A stretch of DNA of 14,341 nucleotides from the NCBI GenBank assembly GCA_003024985.2, contig PXIH01S0002600.1; one strand, 5' to 3'. This document shows, piece after piece, positions 9,501 through 14,341 of the stretch. The stretch comes from Euperipatoides rowelli (Eukaryota > Onychophora > Udeonychophora > Euonychophora > Peripatopsidae). Both the position numbers and the translations under genes were made by a program. Numbering within the stretch: position 1 is the stretch's first letter; every line of letters begins with the position of its first letter. A model generated the notes under the pieces. That model had not been told where the DNA came from, ran no database searches, and was given only the letters and a program-made list of their open reading frames with translations.

Positions 9501-11588
9501 AACCATTAGCAGATTGACCAATATGGAAGCTACGGGAATTCTAGTGCTTTAGACTAAGTTTTTTCTTCTTTTTCTGGAGTGTTTCTCTAATGAGAGTGTA
9601 ACAACTTCTGCTGTTCAGTTAATGTGAGGCAGTTAAGAAGTAAGAGTCTTTCAAACATTTAGTTAAGGAGAAATAAAAATGTTCTCGTACAATAAATAAT
9701 TTGGATAGGAAATGGTTTAAAATCCATATTAGCTGATTCTCATGTACAGCACCCACAGTACTTTTAATAAGAACAGATAGAGTGGTATCCTAAAATACTC
9801 AACATAGTTATGAAAATGCAAATAAGAAAATAATTTGGCATAAACAGTGAAGTAGCCAAGGGAGAGGGGGAGTGACTGCTTCCCTGCTATGTCAGCAATA
9901 CCTACAGTATCTCTTTTTGGATAGTCGCACAAACGACTACCATATAAGCTACCTCTATTGGAGAGGTTACCGAATGCTTCTTTCCTTCAGCCGTATCCTA
10001 TCTGGTCTTTCTTAGTTTAATCTATAGCCTCTATTTTCTGGCCAAAACAAACTATATCCACCACCTATGATAATAGCCAACTCATGATGATTTATTAATT
10101 TTTTTATTACAACATATACCTTGTCTTTATACTTGGCTCTCTAGAAAATAGCAATAGTGTTAAGACTTGCTTATTATTGTCTATGAACAATACAATCCAT
10201 ATGTTTCTTAAAGACCTAATCTCTTTTATTATATACTGTAAATACAAAGCAAAGTTTTTCTTTCAGCTAAGCCCCCTGCAAAAAAGAAAAGATGCCCCTC
10301 TACTGTCACACATACACACACACACACACTCCTTGTAAGAGAGACATTGAGTGCAGGACTTCAGGTCATTATTTCTAAGCTAGCCAGGTACAGATAAATA
10401 TTAGCTCATTCTTTACTTTTTCAATAAAAACTGCAAATGATAATCTGCTTCAAAATCCAAATCATAAGAATTGCTAAAGAAAAACAAAAGAATAAGACTC
10501 AACATTTTTTATAAATATATCAACTTTAAAAAAAAAATCTTTAGAAAAAAGCTTATTTTAATATTTTATTTGAATACTTAAATAAAAATAAAATCATCCA
10601 CAGCGTTGGATTTAGAAGAAATTTGTATAGTTCTAATGTCATTAACTTCAAATACAATTATAAATAAAAAGAAGTCATGCAGCAATCAGATATTATTTTA
10701 CAAATCTCTAGACTGGAATGCACCAGGCTTAAAGAATGTGATGAAATAAAAAAACTATAATCATCAAAAAGATTAGACAAATTACCAGACTTTCAATTTG
10801 ATTTAAAACTTGGGAATTAACTTCAGACAAGACCAGTAAGTGATAAAGGCTTTGTTTTTAAACTTCAATAAGAATTTTATAAAATATAAAAAAGAAAAAA
10901 ATCAACTTAAAGGCCTACAACTTAATAAATTTTATTTAAAACAAATTTTCTGAAAATATGTTAAACCAGGGGCATATATATGGGCACCAAAGCCTGCCAC
11001 ACGGGGTGACCCTGGCCACTAAGGGTCCAAATTTTATTTAAAACAAATTTTCTGAAGATATGTTAAACCAGGGGCGTATCTATATGGGCGCCAAAGCCCG
11101 CCACACAGGGTGACCCTGGCCACCAGGGGTCCAGCCATAATTTTTTTTTTAATTTTTTGGTTGTCAAGGGGATCGAATAACATTAAGACATCAAAACTTC
11201 CACACAACCTAAAAAAAAAGCTTATCAACTCAGAAAGAAAGTCAATAAAGTGTCAAGTAAAAAAAAAAGCTTATCAAATCAGAGAGGAAGTCAACAAAAC
11301 GTCCATTTAAGTAAAAAAAACTTATCAAATCAAAAAGGCAACAAAACATCCAGTCAAGTGGAAAAAAGCTTATCAAATCAAACTTTGTCAAGGGGCCCTG
11401 GCCCTTTAATTTTCCTGCAAGGGAGCCCAAAATTTGTAGATACGCCACTGTGTTAAACATACAATTCTTATTTTACTTTTTTTTTGTAAAAACAAAAATC
11501 TGATCTTACACCTATAAGTCTTAAGATCTTACCTCTTCTTTGGCATTTTCTCGAAGAAGCTGGCTTCTTCTCCGAATGTATAATGTTC
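503..11588 (-). CDS. WDR13: WDR13 orthologue, partial gene (five internal coding exons)
   Basis: This entry spans a spliced minus-strand gene whose coding parts are 11588-11533, 4447-4359, 3294-3243, 2343-2246 and 585-503. Each exon is open in one frame and flanked by AG acceptor and GT donor. The phases join without conflict: exon 1 ends in phase 0, exon 2 ends with two bases completed by one base of exon 3, exon 3 ends in phase 0, exon 4 ends with two bases completed by one base of exon 5. The joined product keeps the order of conserved WDR13 blocks known from vertebrates: YIRRRSQLLRENAK, then RKQYLKLRSQLLAQHYG, then LRSSRITLE, then VVPTYAAEASR, then SENYAFAGVHHLFDQH. WDR13 is a WD40 propeller protein, mostly nuclear in vertebrates, linked there to hormone-receptor and chromatin regulation. 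The start codon exon and the WD40 repeats are outside the window. The identification rests on recalled family sequence, not on a search. Confidence 0.92.
586..2245 (-). other. WDR13 intron between exons D and E
   Basis: This 1,660-bp intron has its donor at 2245 and its acceptor at 586. It is AT-rich and holds an ATT trinucleotide repeat near 876-906, one TACCGGTA at 1495-1502 and one TAGGCCTA at 2077-2084. I see no transposon protein fragment and no RNA gene in it. Short open frames on the minus strand (for example 1010-1279) look like chance. Confidence 0.8.
876..906. repeat. ATT trinucleotide microsatellite
   Basis: About ten units of ATT lie in a row with one T-run interruption, inside the intron between WDR13 exons D and E. 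Confidence 0.85.
2246..2343 (-). CDS. WDR13: WDR13 coding exon D
   Basis: This 98-bp exon starts in phase 0 and reads 32 codons, beginning EESSYTDVRRHLQRHHSESF and ending VVPTYAAEAS, plus two bases (AG). The acceptor follows a long T tract and ends aaataaag; the donor is AGCAG|gtaatt. The end, VVPTYAAEASR once joined, matches VVPTSAAEASR of vertebrate WDR13. The middle, TDVRRHLQRHHSE, superficially resembles the second half of a C2H2 zinc finger, but no paired cysteines lie in exon C, so a finger is not supported. From recall, the linker between the preceding serine/arginine block and VVPT is clearly shorter here than in mammals. Its variable half cannot be aligned with confidence. Confidence 0.9.
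2344..3242 (-). other. WDR13 intron between exons C and D
   Basis: This 899-bp intron runs from gtaagt (donor end at 3242) to aaataaag next to exon D. It is ordinary AT-rich sequence with a T tract on the sense strand just before the acceptor and a CT-rich patch near 3003-3020. I recognise no gene or mobile element. Confidence 0.8.
3243..3294 (-). CDS. WDR13: WDR13 coding exon C
   Basis: This 52-bp exon begins with one base (T) that completes the GGT codon started in exon B. It then reads 17 codons, SMKSRSISLRSSRITLE, and ends in phase 0. The acceptor is a textbook atttttacag and the donor is GAA|gtaagt, a perfect consensus. The part SISLRSSRITLE corresponds to the serine/arginine-rich SNSIVRSSRTTLD block of vertebrate WDR13, a likely phosphorylated linker. 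The direct minus-strand frame from the acceptor base hits a TAG at once, which is why the exon is hard to find without its phase. It lies 1,064 bp from exon B and 899 bp from exon D. Confidence 0.9.
3295..4358 (-). other. WDR13 intron between exons B and C
   Basis: This 1,064-bp intron contains TACCGGTA at 3819-3826 and TAGGCCTA at 4178-4185. A short plus-strand stretch near 3482-3520 translates to RTDPCGMTSF, a phrase that resembles tails of some LINE proteins, but it is too short to call. Nothing else is recognisable. Confidence 0.75.
4359..4447 (-). CDS. WDR13: WDR13 coding exon B
   Basis: This 89-bp exon starts in phase 0, directly continuing exon A. It reads 29 codons beginning HDPAVRKQYLKLRSQLLAQH and ending with SSSTE, plus two bases (GG). 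The acceptor is gaaatactttag and the donor is AAGG|gtatgg. The motif RKQYLKLRSQLLAQHYG matches the vertebrate RRQYLRLRGQLLGQRYG block of WDR13, and it follows exon A exactly as in the vertebrate protein. The exon is highly basic and likely helical, upstream of the propeller. A donor one base earlier would break the phase with exon C, which supports the chosen site. It is separated from exon A by a 7,085-bp intron filled with transposon debris. Confidence 0.93.
5651..5690. repeat. Two-copy 20-bp tandem repeat
   Basis: Two 20-bp units (5651-5670 and 5671-5690) share the 16-base core AATGTTAACCAATCAA exactly. Each core includes the palindrome GTTAAC. A third, shorter GTTAACC sits just upstream at 5646-5652. 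The function is unknown; a replication-slippage duplication is the simplest explanation. Confidence 0.85.
6390..6850 (+). pseudogene. Decayed LINE (jockey-type) reverse transcriptase fragment
   Basis: The longest open part (6457-6723) begins MLSQNYFVLSRSRTTNLSAF and continues through FDFVYTALNKAFVSVNHGLL. This matches the LINE reverse-transcriptase pattern of a gFxxxRSTxTNL block followed by the YTDFSKAFDSVNH block. After a frameshift near 6720 it continues as VSGVFQGSMFGLFPFNCFIS and LHSHLTNDCLLY, matching SGVPQGSxLGPLLFNxFIxDL. After another shift it reads YTDNV where family members have YADDV. The first catalytic aspartate (DF in motif A) reads AL, and the second active-site aspartate pair reads DN. 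Upstream, KVLEF-like residues near 6402-6420 may be the preceding conserved block. The copy is dead and runs antisense to WDR13. No 3' tail or target duplication is evident. Confidence 0.85.
7082..7670 (+). pseudogene. Unidentified frame-broken coding-like stretch
   Basis: Reading the plus strand with frame changes gives several protein-like runs in order. Positions 7082-7210 give an open frame beginning MTSFTRQEDKSQKMLRTRYL. About 7295-7407 gives NVITSNLCKDVLVTLAKEFP followed by VHITSVHNEDIEEF. About 7408-7500 gives DHYDEIDRQLSGDIQPNFLT followed by SNDLMMYRNVV. About 7515-7655 gives NEYKSNQSRLLVVQTAPTWN followed by PIDEKQQKLTNVFIRCF. The residue mix is charged and balanced, unlike translations of the surrounding AT-rich DNA, and the runs follow one another with only small shifts. 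I do not recognise the family. It could be a processed pseudogene of a host gene or part of a mobile-element protein. It follows the LINE fragment by about 230 bp but does not resemble a LINE C-terminus. Frame breaks make an active gene unlikely. Confidence 0.4.
7705..7720. repeat. Short CA microsatellite
   Basis: About seven AC units with one AT interruption lie just after the unidentified coding-like stretch. Confidence 0.75.
7967..7999. repeat. 33-bp perfect palindrome
   Basis: The 16-base arm GAATTTATTTTTAGTT (7967-7982) is followed by one T and then its exact reverse complement (7984-7999). Farther out, CAGTA near 7957 and TACTG near 8010 extend the symmetry imperfectly. It could fold as a hairpin in the pre-mRNA or be a remnant of a small foldback element. 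I see no target duplication. Confidence 0.8.
8885..9225. other. GC-richer patch with C tract, origin unknown
   Basis: About 340 bp are clearly richer in G and C than their surroundings and open on both strands (plus 8968-9225, minus 8925-9218). An uninterrupted run of 11 Cs at 9079-9089 is followed by T and CCCCTC. The word CTAAGGTTCA occurs twice, at 8918-8927 and 9049-9058. The two overlapping translations do not resemble any family I know; the proline run on one strand and glycine run on the other simply translate the C tract. It is most likely an unrecognised repeat copy. A regulatory element is also possible. A coding exon is not supported. Confidence 0.45.
10307..10329. repeat. CA microsatellite
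   Basis: About eleven CA units with one TA interruption lie in the large intron. Confidence 0.85.
10927..11132. repeat. Tandem duplication of hAT left end plus its flank
   Basis: Copy 1 (10927-11028, 102 bp) and copy 2 (11029-11132, 104 bp) are adjacent and alike. Each begins AAATTTTATTTAAAACAAAT-like flank, passes through TGTTAAAC, and continues into about 62 bp of the hAT element's left end. Because flank, target duplication and element end are all inside the unit, the duplication arose after the element had inserted. Copy 2 is joined to the complete element; copy 1 is an extra partial end. Differences include four CpG sites, each intact in only one copy. Confidence 0.93.
11061..11068. repeat. 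Left target site duplication of the hAT element
   Basis: TGTTAAAC directly abuts the left terminal inverted repeat. The same octamer is present in the duplicated copy at 10959-10966. Confidence 0.92.
11069..11450. mobile_element. Non-autonomous hAT transposon (MITE), 382 bp
   Basis: The left end CAGGGGCGTATCTA and the reverse complement of the right end, CAGTGGCGTATCTA, agree at 13 of 14 positions. Both continue to a GGGC block some 10 bp further in. The element is flanked by identical 8-bp duplications TGTTAAAC at 11061-11068 and 11451-11458. Eight-base duplications and ends of the CAnnG type are typical of the hAT superfamily, and the central TA of the duplication fits the nnnTAnnn preference reported for the Buster group. 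There is no transposase reading frame, so it would depend on another copy. Its interior contains a degenerate minisatellite. It lies just inside the large intron, about 75 bp downstream of WDR13 exon A in transcript direction. Confidence 0.93.
11211..11389. repeat. Minisatellite inside the hAT element (period about 50 bp)
   Basis: Three full units and one partial unit begin with an A run and continue GCTTATCAAATCAGA-like, then GTCAACAAAACGTCC-like, ending AAGT. Units are about 11211-11258, 11259-11312, 11313-11359 and 11360-11389. Length differences lie mainly in the A run and in one internal gap. Small overlapping open frames here on both strands are translations of this repeat and not genes. 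Confidence 0.88.
11451..11458. repeat. Right target site duplication of the hAT element
   Basis: TGTTAAAC directly follows the right terminal repeat (ending CGCCACTG) and is identical to the left duplication. Confidence 0.92.
11533..11588 (-). CDS. WDR13: WDR13 coding exon A (first one visible)
   Basis: This 56-bp exon starts with two bases (GA) that finish a codon from an unseen upstream exon. It then reads 18 codons, TLYIRRRSQLLRENAKEE, and ends in phase 0. The acceptor is cgcttttatag and the donor is GAG|gtaaga, close to consensus. The block YIRRRSQLLRENAK is a hallmark of the WDR13 N-terminus, preceded in vertebrates by about 25 residues that include the start methionine. I searched the minus strand up to the right edge for that first exon and did not see it, so the upstream intron is at least 2.75 kb. 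The other two frames are also open, so the frame choice rests on homology and on the phase match with the next exon. Confidence 0.93.
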
Positions 11589-11809
11589 CTATAAAAGCGT
11601 AATCTTGTTTATAAATACTAATGAATTTAAAAAGCAAAATATGAAAATAAAATGAATAAATAAACAGCATATTAACGATGAAATATAACAAATAACTTTG
11701 TAAAAATCATTTGATATTACAGTATATAGGCTACTGTATATTGTTCTCCATGTTTAAATTTAAAGTGAGGGTATAATTATGTTGTGTAGTATACAGTACC
11801 TTGCTCCTA

Positions 11810-12737
11810 TCATTTTAATTGGGTTTTGAATAGGCCAAGTATGAATTGGGTAGTTGTTGTCAATAAAAGAGTTTTTAATATAATTTAACTCTTTAGTTAA
11901 AGATAATTCTTTAGAGGAGATTTTAGCTCTATAAATTTATTGATTCATAATAAAATATTTTAAACACTTTCTTCACTTTATACAAATACAAATACAAAAT
12001 TTATTTTAGCGTGGAGGGATAATTTGAGAAGTAGTTAATTTTTATAATATTTTGGGTGGGTTTGCGATACACCTTGAATTCTAAATGAGTCGAATAATTA
12101 AAAAAAGGCAATTTAATGAATCATTACTATTCAAATTCAAGTGTAAATTGAATGTTTGGGTTGATATTGTTAAATTGTTCTAAAATATGTGGAGTAAAAT
12201 TTTGTTAGAGATAATAAAACAGTAATCACAACATAGCTAGCATTAAGCAAATTTTATAATGTTATTTGGAGGGGTCCATAATCTAGGGATGAATAATATT
12301 TTAGATTCAATAAAGTGTATGCATATACCTGAAAATAATCTGGATAGGGTACTACCCATGGGTGCTTTATCTTTCGGTATATAAGTAGTAGTATTCAGTT
12401 CACAAATAACATTTTTAAGGCAGATTTTTAATAAGAAATCTAAATTATATAAAGGAAATATTGATAGGTTTATCATGATCATGTTTATAACAACCTAATA
12501 AAAATGAAATAGCTTTGTCAACATTAACACTACTATTCATTGAGGTAATGTCAAGAGAGGTGAGAAATGAGTTTTCATCAAGTTCGGCTTTTCTCAAAGA
12601 ATTAATAAACTCTAGAATTTTCAACAGAAATTTGGGTTGGGTTACAACATTTGAGAAGTGAATGAAGCCATTTTGAAATTTTAGAAATATAGTTTGGTTA
12701 ATACCACATTCATTTTTGTGTAATTTATATTTATCCA
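11810..12737 (-). pseudogene. Penelope-like element reverse transcriptase, left copy (degenerate)
   Basis: Going along the minus strand, the reading begins at KYKLHK (about 12732), matching the LPKLHK block of Penelope-like elements. It passes LDENSFLTSLDITSM and NVDKAISFLL (about 12505-12570, family pattern SFDVxSLFTNVPVDEAI), then APMGSTLSRLFSGI (about 12330-12365, pattern GAAMGSPLSP). After frame shifts come LEFKVYRKPTQNI (about 12040-12080, the FKVYRKPT hallmark) and NYFSNYPSTLK. The last run contains SLTKELNYIKNSFIDNNYPI (about 11855-11915), matching the thumb region. At the active site near 12220-12240 the YVDD motif is broken by a one-base loss. Compared with the right copy, about 22 bp are missing just after the LHK block. 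No GIY-YIG endonuclease domain is visible before exon A, so the 3' part is missing. Confidence 0.87.
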
Positions 12738-13262
12738 AAATATAAATTACACAAAAAAGAGGGTGGTATTCATCCACTTATAAATACAAAACCAAACCAT
12801 ATTTCTAAAATTTTAAAATGGTTTCATTCCCTTCTCAAACATTATAACCTTAACCATATTTATGTTAAAAATTTTATAGTTAATTAATTCTGTGAGAAAA
12901 ACCAAACTTGGACAAAATTCACTTCGCTTAACATTACTTGTATGATAACATCAATGTCAACACAGCTATTACATTTTTATTAGCTTGTTATAAACATGAC
13001 CATGATAAACTTATCAAGATTTCGTAAGATAATTTAGATCTCATTAAAAATGTCCTATAATTCAATACTACTACTTATATCCAAAAGATGGAGCACTCAT
13101 GGATGGTGCCCTATTAATTTCATATATGCAAATCTAAAATATTATCTACCCCTAGATTAGGGACCCCTGCAAATAACATTATAAAATTTGCTTAATGCTA
13201 TGTTGCTGTTTACTGTTTTATTATCTCTAACAAAATTTTACTCCACATATTTTAGAACGATT
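12178..13262. repeat. Large imperfect inverted repeat (head-to-head Penelope copies)
   Basis: The left arm 12178-12732 and the right arm 12738-13262 are reverse complements with scattered substitutions and small gaps. By eye roughly three quarters or more of the positions agree. The centre is exact: 20-bp arms at 12713-12732 and 12738-12757 with a 5-base loop, ATCCA. The arms meet at the same place in the element, the LPKLHK block. Penelope-like elements are known to leave inverted and tandem partial copies, which is the likely origin. In a WDR13 primary transcript this could fold into a long hairpin. Confidence 0.92.
12738..13262 (+). pseudogene. Penelope-like element reverse transcriptase, right copy (degenerate)
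   Basis: The plus strand begins KYKLHKKEGGIHPLINTKPN followed by HISKILKWFHSLLKHYN. This is the LPKLHK and following conserved block, in better shape than in the left copy. Downstream it aligns base by base, with gaps, to the reverse complement of 12178-12732. Recognisable parts are the region of VDKAISFLLxCYKHDHDK (near 12955-13015) and the segment with CCCCTAGATTAGGGACCCC (near 13150). The SLDITSM block is garbled by a small deletion. The active site near 13199-13215 reads YVAVYC instead of a YVDD form. Alignment ends near 13262, shortly after CATATTTTAGAACGATT. It is a dead fragment truncated at both ends. Confidence 0.82.
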
Positions 13263-13488
13263 GAAACTCACATTTTTGGGGGGTCTGAGATTAATTTAAT
13301 GACAAAACATTAGCGTCTGGATCTTGGATTTCACAACTCAGATTCTCTCAATAAAAAAAGATTGTTTACATGGTTTCAGTCAGAATTTGATATGAGCTAG
13401 CAAAAATTAATAATATATTGAAAATAGACATAATTATCAAATATTCTGATATAATAATTAAATATTTTAATATAAAAACATAAAATCT

Positions 13489-13516
13489 AGCCAATGTTAA
13501 GAAGAGCCAATGTTAA
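13489..13516. repeat. Two-copy direct repeat of AGCCAATGTTAA
   Basis: The 12-base word occurs at 13489-13500 and again at 13505-13516, 16 bp apart, just upstream of the LINE endonuclease remnant. It may be a slippage duplication. Confidence 0.75.
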
Positions 13517-13554
13517 TATAAATTTAAAGAATTTTAATATCAATAATACAAGTG

Positions 13555-14341
13555 ACATGAATTTTGAGGTAACAAATATTGTTACAAAAATAAGTGAAAT
13601 AGAAATTATCATAGTTGGGATATATAATCACCCAATGGAAATTTTGAAATTTTTCATAATAAATTTATAGAAATGATGAATAATATACTTAATAAATATA
13701 ATTTTGTAGTCATTATGGGTGATTTGAATATATATATGCTAAAAAATGATAGAATGACAAAGTAGTTTCTTGACATGCTACATTCTTTTGGACTGAGACA
13801 TTTTGTTAATACACCAACAAGGGTGATGGGTTCATCAGCAACAGCAATAGATAATAACATTACGGTATTAATTTGTCTGAGGAAATTTTCATCACTGGTA
13901 TTGTACATACCAGAATATCTGATCATTATGCTCAACAGATGATAATAGATAGCCTATAACAGAAAATAAAGAAAAAGGTGAGGCTAAGGAAAGATTGCTT
14001 TGTGATAGAAATATAAAATATTTTAGAATTTACTCGGAAATGAGAAATGGTCAAAGATTTATAAATTGGATAGTACAAATGATATGTATAATGAGTTTAT
14101 AGAAATTATACAACATAATTTTGATATTGCTTGTCCTTATGTGCTGGAAAAAGAATAACAAAAATAGTAAAAAGAAATAGATAACAAATGGTATTTTGGT
14201 CTCCAGAGAAAATTTAAAAAGGTATGAATAATAAAACAACAAATAATTTAGAATTTAAAAATTATTATAGAAAATATATTTAAATTGATGTATAAGAAAA
14301 TAATTAGAGTGGCTAAAGCACTAGAAATAAATAGAGAAATT
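13555..14341 (+). pseudogene. Decayed LINE endonuclease and linker fragment, runs off right edge
   Basis: Read on the plus strand with frame changes, it gives ISEIEIIIVGIYNHP (about 13590-13637), then FIEMMNNILNKYNFVVIMGD followed by LNIYMLKND (GDLN at 13718-13729). After a TAG come FLDMLHSFGLRHFVNTPTRV and SSATAID. This is the APE-type endonuclease of non-LTR retrotransposons: GDFN motif, then PTRVxxxSxTxID. A shifted frame gives TGIVHTRISDHYAQ (13918-13935), which keeps the SDH catalytic pair. The linker before the reverse transcriptase follows: MYNEFIEIIQHNFDIACP, then LMYKKIIRVAKALEINREI at the edge. Several stops and frameshifts make it inactive. It differs from the LINE remnant at 6390-6850, and any reverse transcriptase would lie beyond the window. 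Confidence 0.87.

Larger units (their letters stand above)
4448..11532 (-). other. Large WDR13 intron between exons A and B, transposon-rich
   Basis: This 7,085-bp intron runs from donor gtaaga at exon A to acceptor ctttag at exon B. It carries a LINE fragment, an unidentified coding-like relic, a GC-richer patch, a hAT element with a duplicated end, two CA microsatellites and several small palindromes and tandem repeats, listed separately. The stretches 4448-5640, 5700-6380, 7730-7950, 8010-8880 and 9230-10920 otherwise show only AT-rich sequence with short tracts. I read no extra WDR13 exon here, and the protein is continuous from exon A to exon B, so none is expected. Confidence 0.85.
11589..14341 (-). 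other. Partial intron upstream of WDR13 exon A
   Basis: This sequence lies upstream of the acceptor cgcttttatag of exon A and continues off the right edge. Its notable content is the Penelope-like inverted pair and the LINE endonuclease fragment, listed separately. Positions 11589-11805 and 13263-13550 hold no recognisable coding remains. The first coding exon of WDR13 and its promoter are not in this stretch. Confidence 0.8.

Noticed and set aside
9924-9967. Two small adjacent hairpins (GTCG...CGAC and ACCTCT...AGAGGT)
   Set aside because: Stems of four and six bases are expected by chance at this scale and nothing nearby gives them a role.
11034-11460. Overlapping small open frames on both strands (11034-11228, 11110-11310, 11242-11460, 11250-11456)
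   Set aside because: They are translations of the hAT element ends and its minisatellite, rich in lysine or phenylalanine from A and T runs.
11589-11805. GIY-YIG endonuclease domain of the left Penelope copy
   Set aside because: The minus strand here gives no GIY or YIG motif and only low-complexity AT-rich translations.
1-14341. tRNA or rRNA genes, CRISPR arrays, bacterial operons or phage genes
   Set aside because: No cloverleaf with A and B boxes, no regularly spaced repeats with unique spacers, and no closely packed long reading frames were seen.

Overview
The window is AT-rich eukaryotic nuclear DNA with spliced exons, long introns and decayed transposons. There is no prokaryotic or viral gene organisation. 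The exons encode the N-terminal part of a WDR13 orthologue (WD repeat-containing protein 13), so the source is an animal. The mix of Penelope-like, hAT and jockey-type elements and the frequent TAGGCCTA / TACCGGTA words suggest an invertebrate, perhaps an arthropod; that last step is only an impression.

The one host gene lies on the minus strand. Five short internal coding exons can be placed by reading frame, GT/AG splice sites, matching splice phases and similarity to vertebrate WDR13. In transcript order they are 11588-11533, 4447-4359, 3294-3243, 2343-2246 and 585-503. Together they carry 378 coding bases, about 126 codons, with no stop. They cover the conserved region before the WD40 propeller. 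The initiating exon lies beyond the right edge and the WD40 repeats beyond the left edge. None of these exons is visible as a long ORF.

The rest is intron. Positions 586-2245, 2344-3242 and 3295-4358 hold little beyond simple repeats. The 7.1-kb intron 4448-11532 holds a dead jockey-type LINE reverse-transcriptase fragment (about 6390-6850, plus), an unidentified frame-broken coding-like stretch (about 7082-7670, plus), a GC-richer patch with a C tract (about 8885-9225), and a 382-bp non-autonomous hAT element (11069-11450). The hAT element has clear terminal inverted repeats and an 8-bp target duplication, and its left end plus flank is tandemly duplicated.

The incomplete upstream intron (11589 to the right edge) holds two Penelope-like reverse-transcriptase fragments placed head to head (about 11810-12737 minus, 12738-13262 plus). 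They form an imperfect inverted repeat of over 500 bp per arm. Beyond them, a LINE endonuclease fragment (about 13555-14341, plus) runs off the right edge.

All mobile-element copies are broken and none looks active. I see no undescribed functional system. The most informative points are the WDR13 gene model, the intronic Penelope inverted repeat, and the hAT insertion whose duplicated end records CpG decay.
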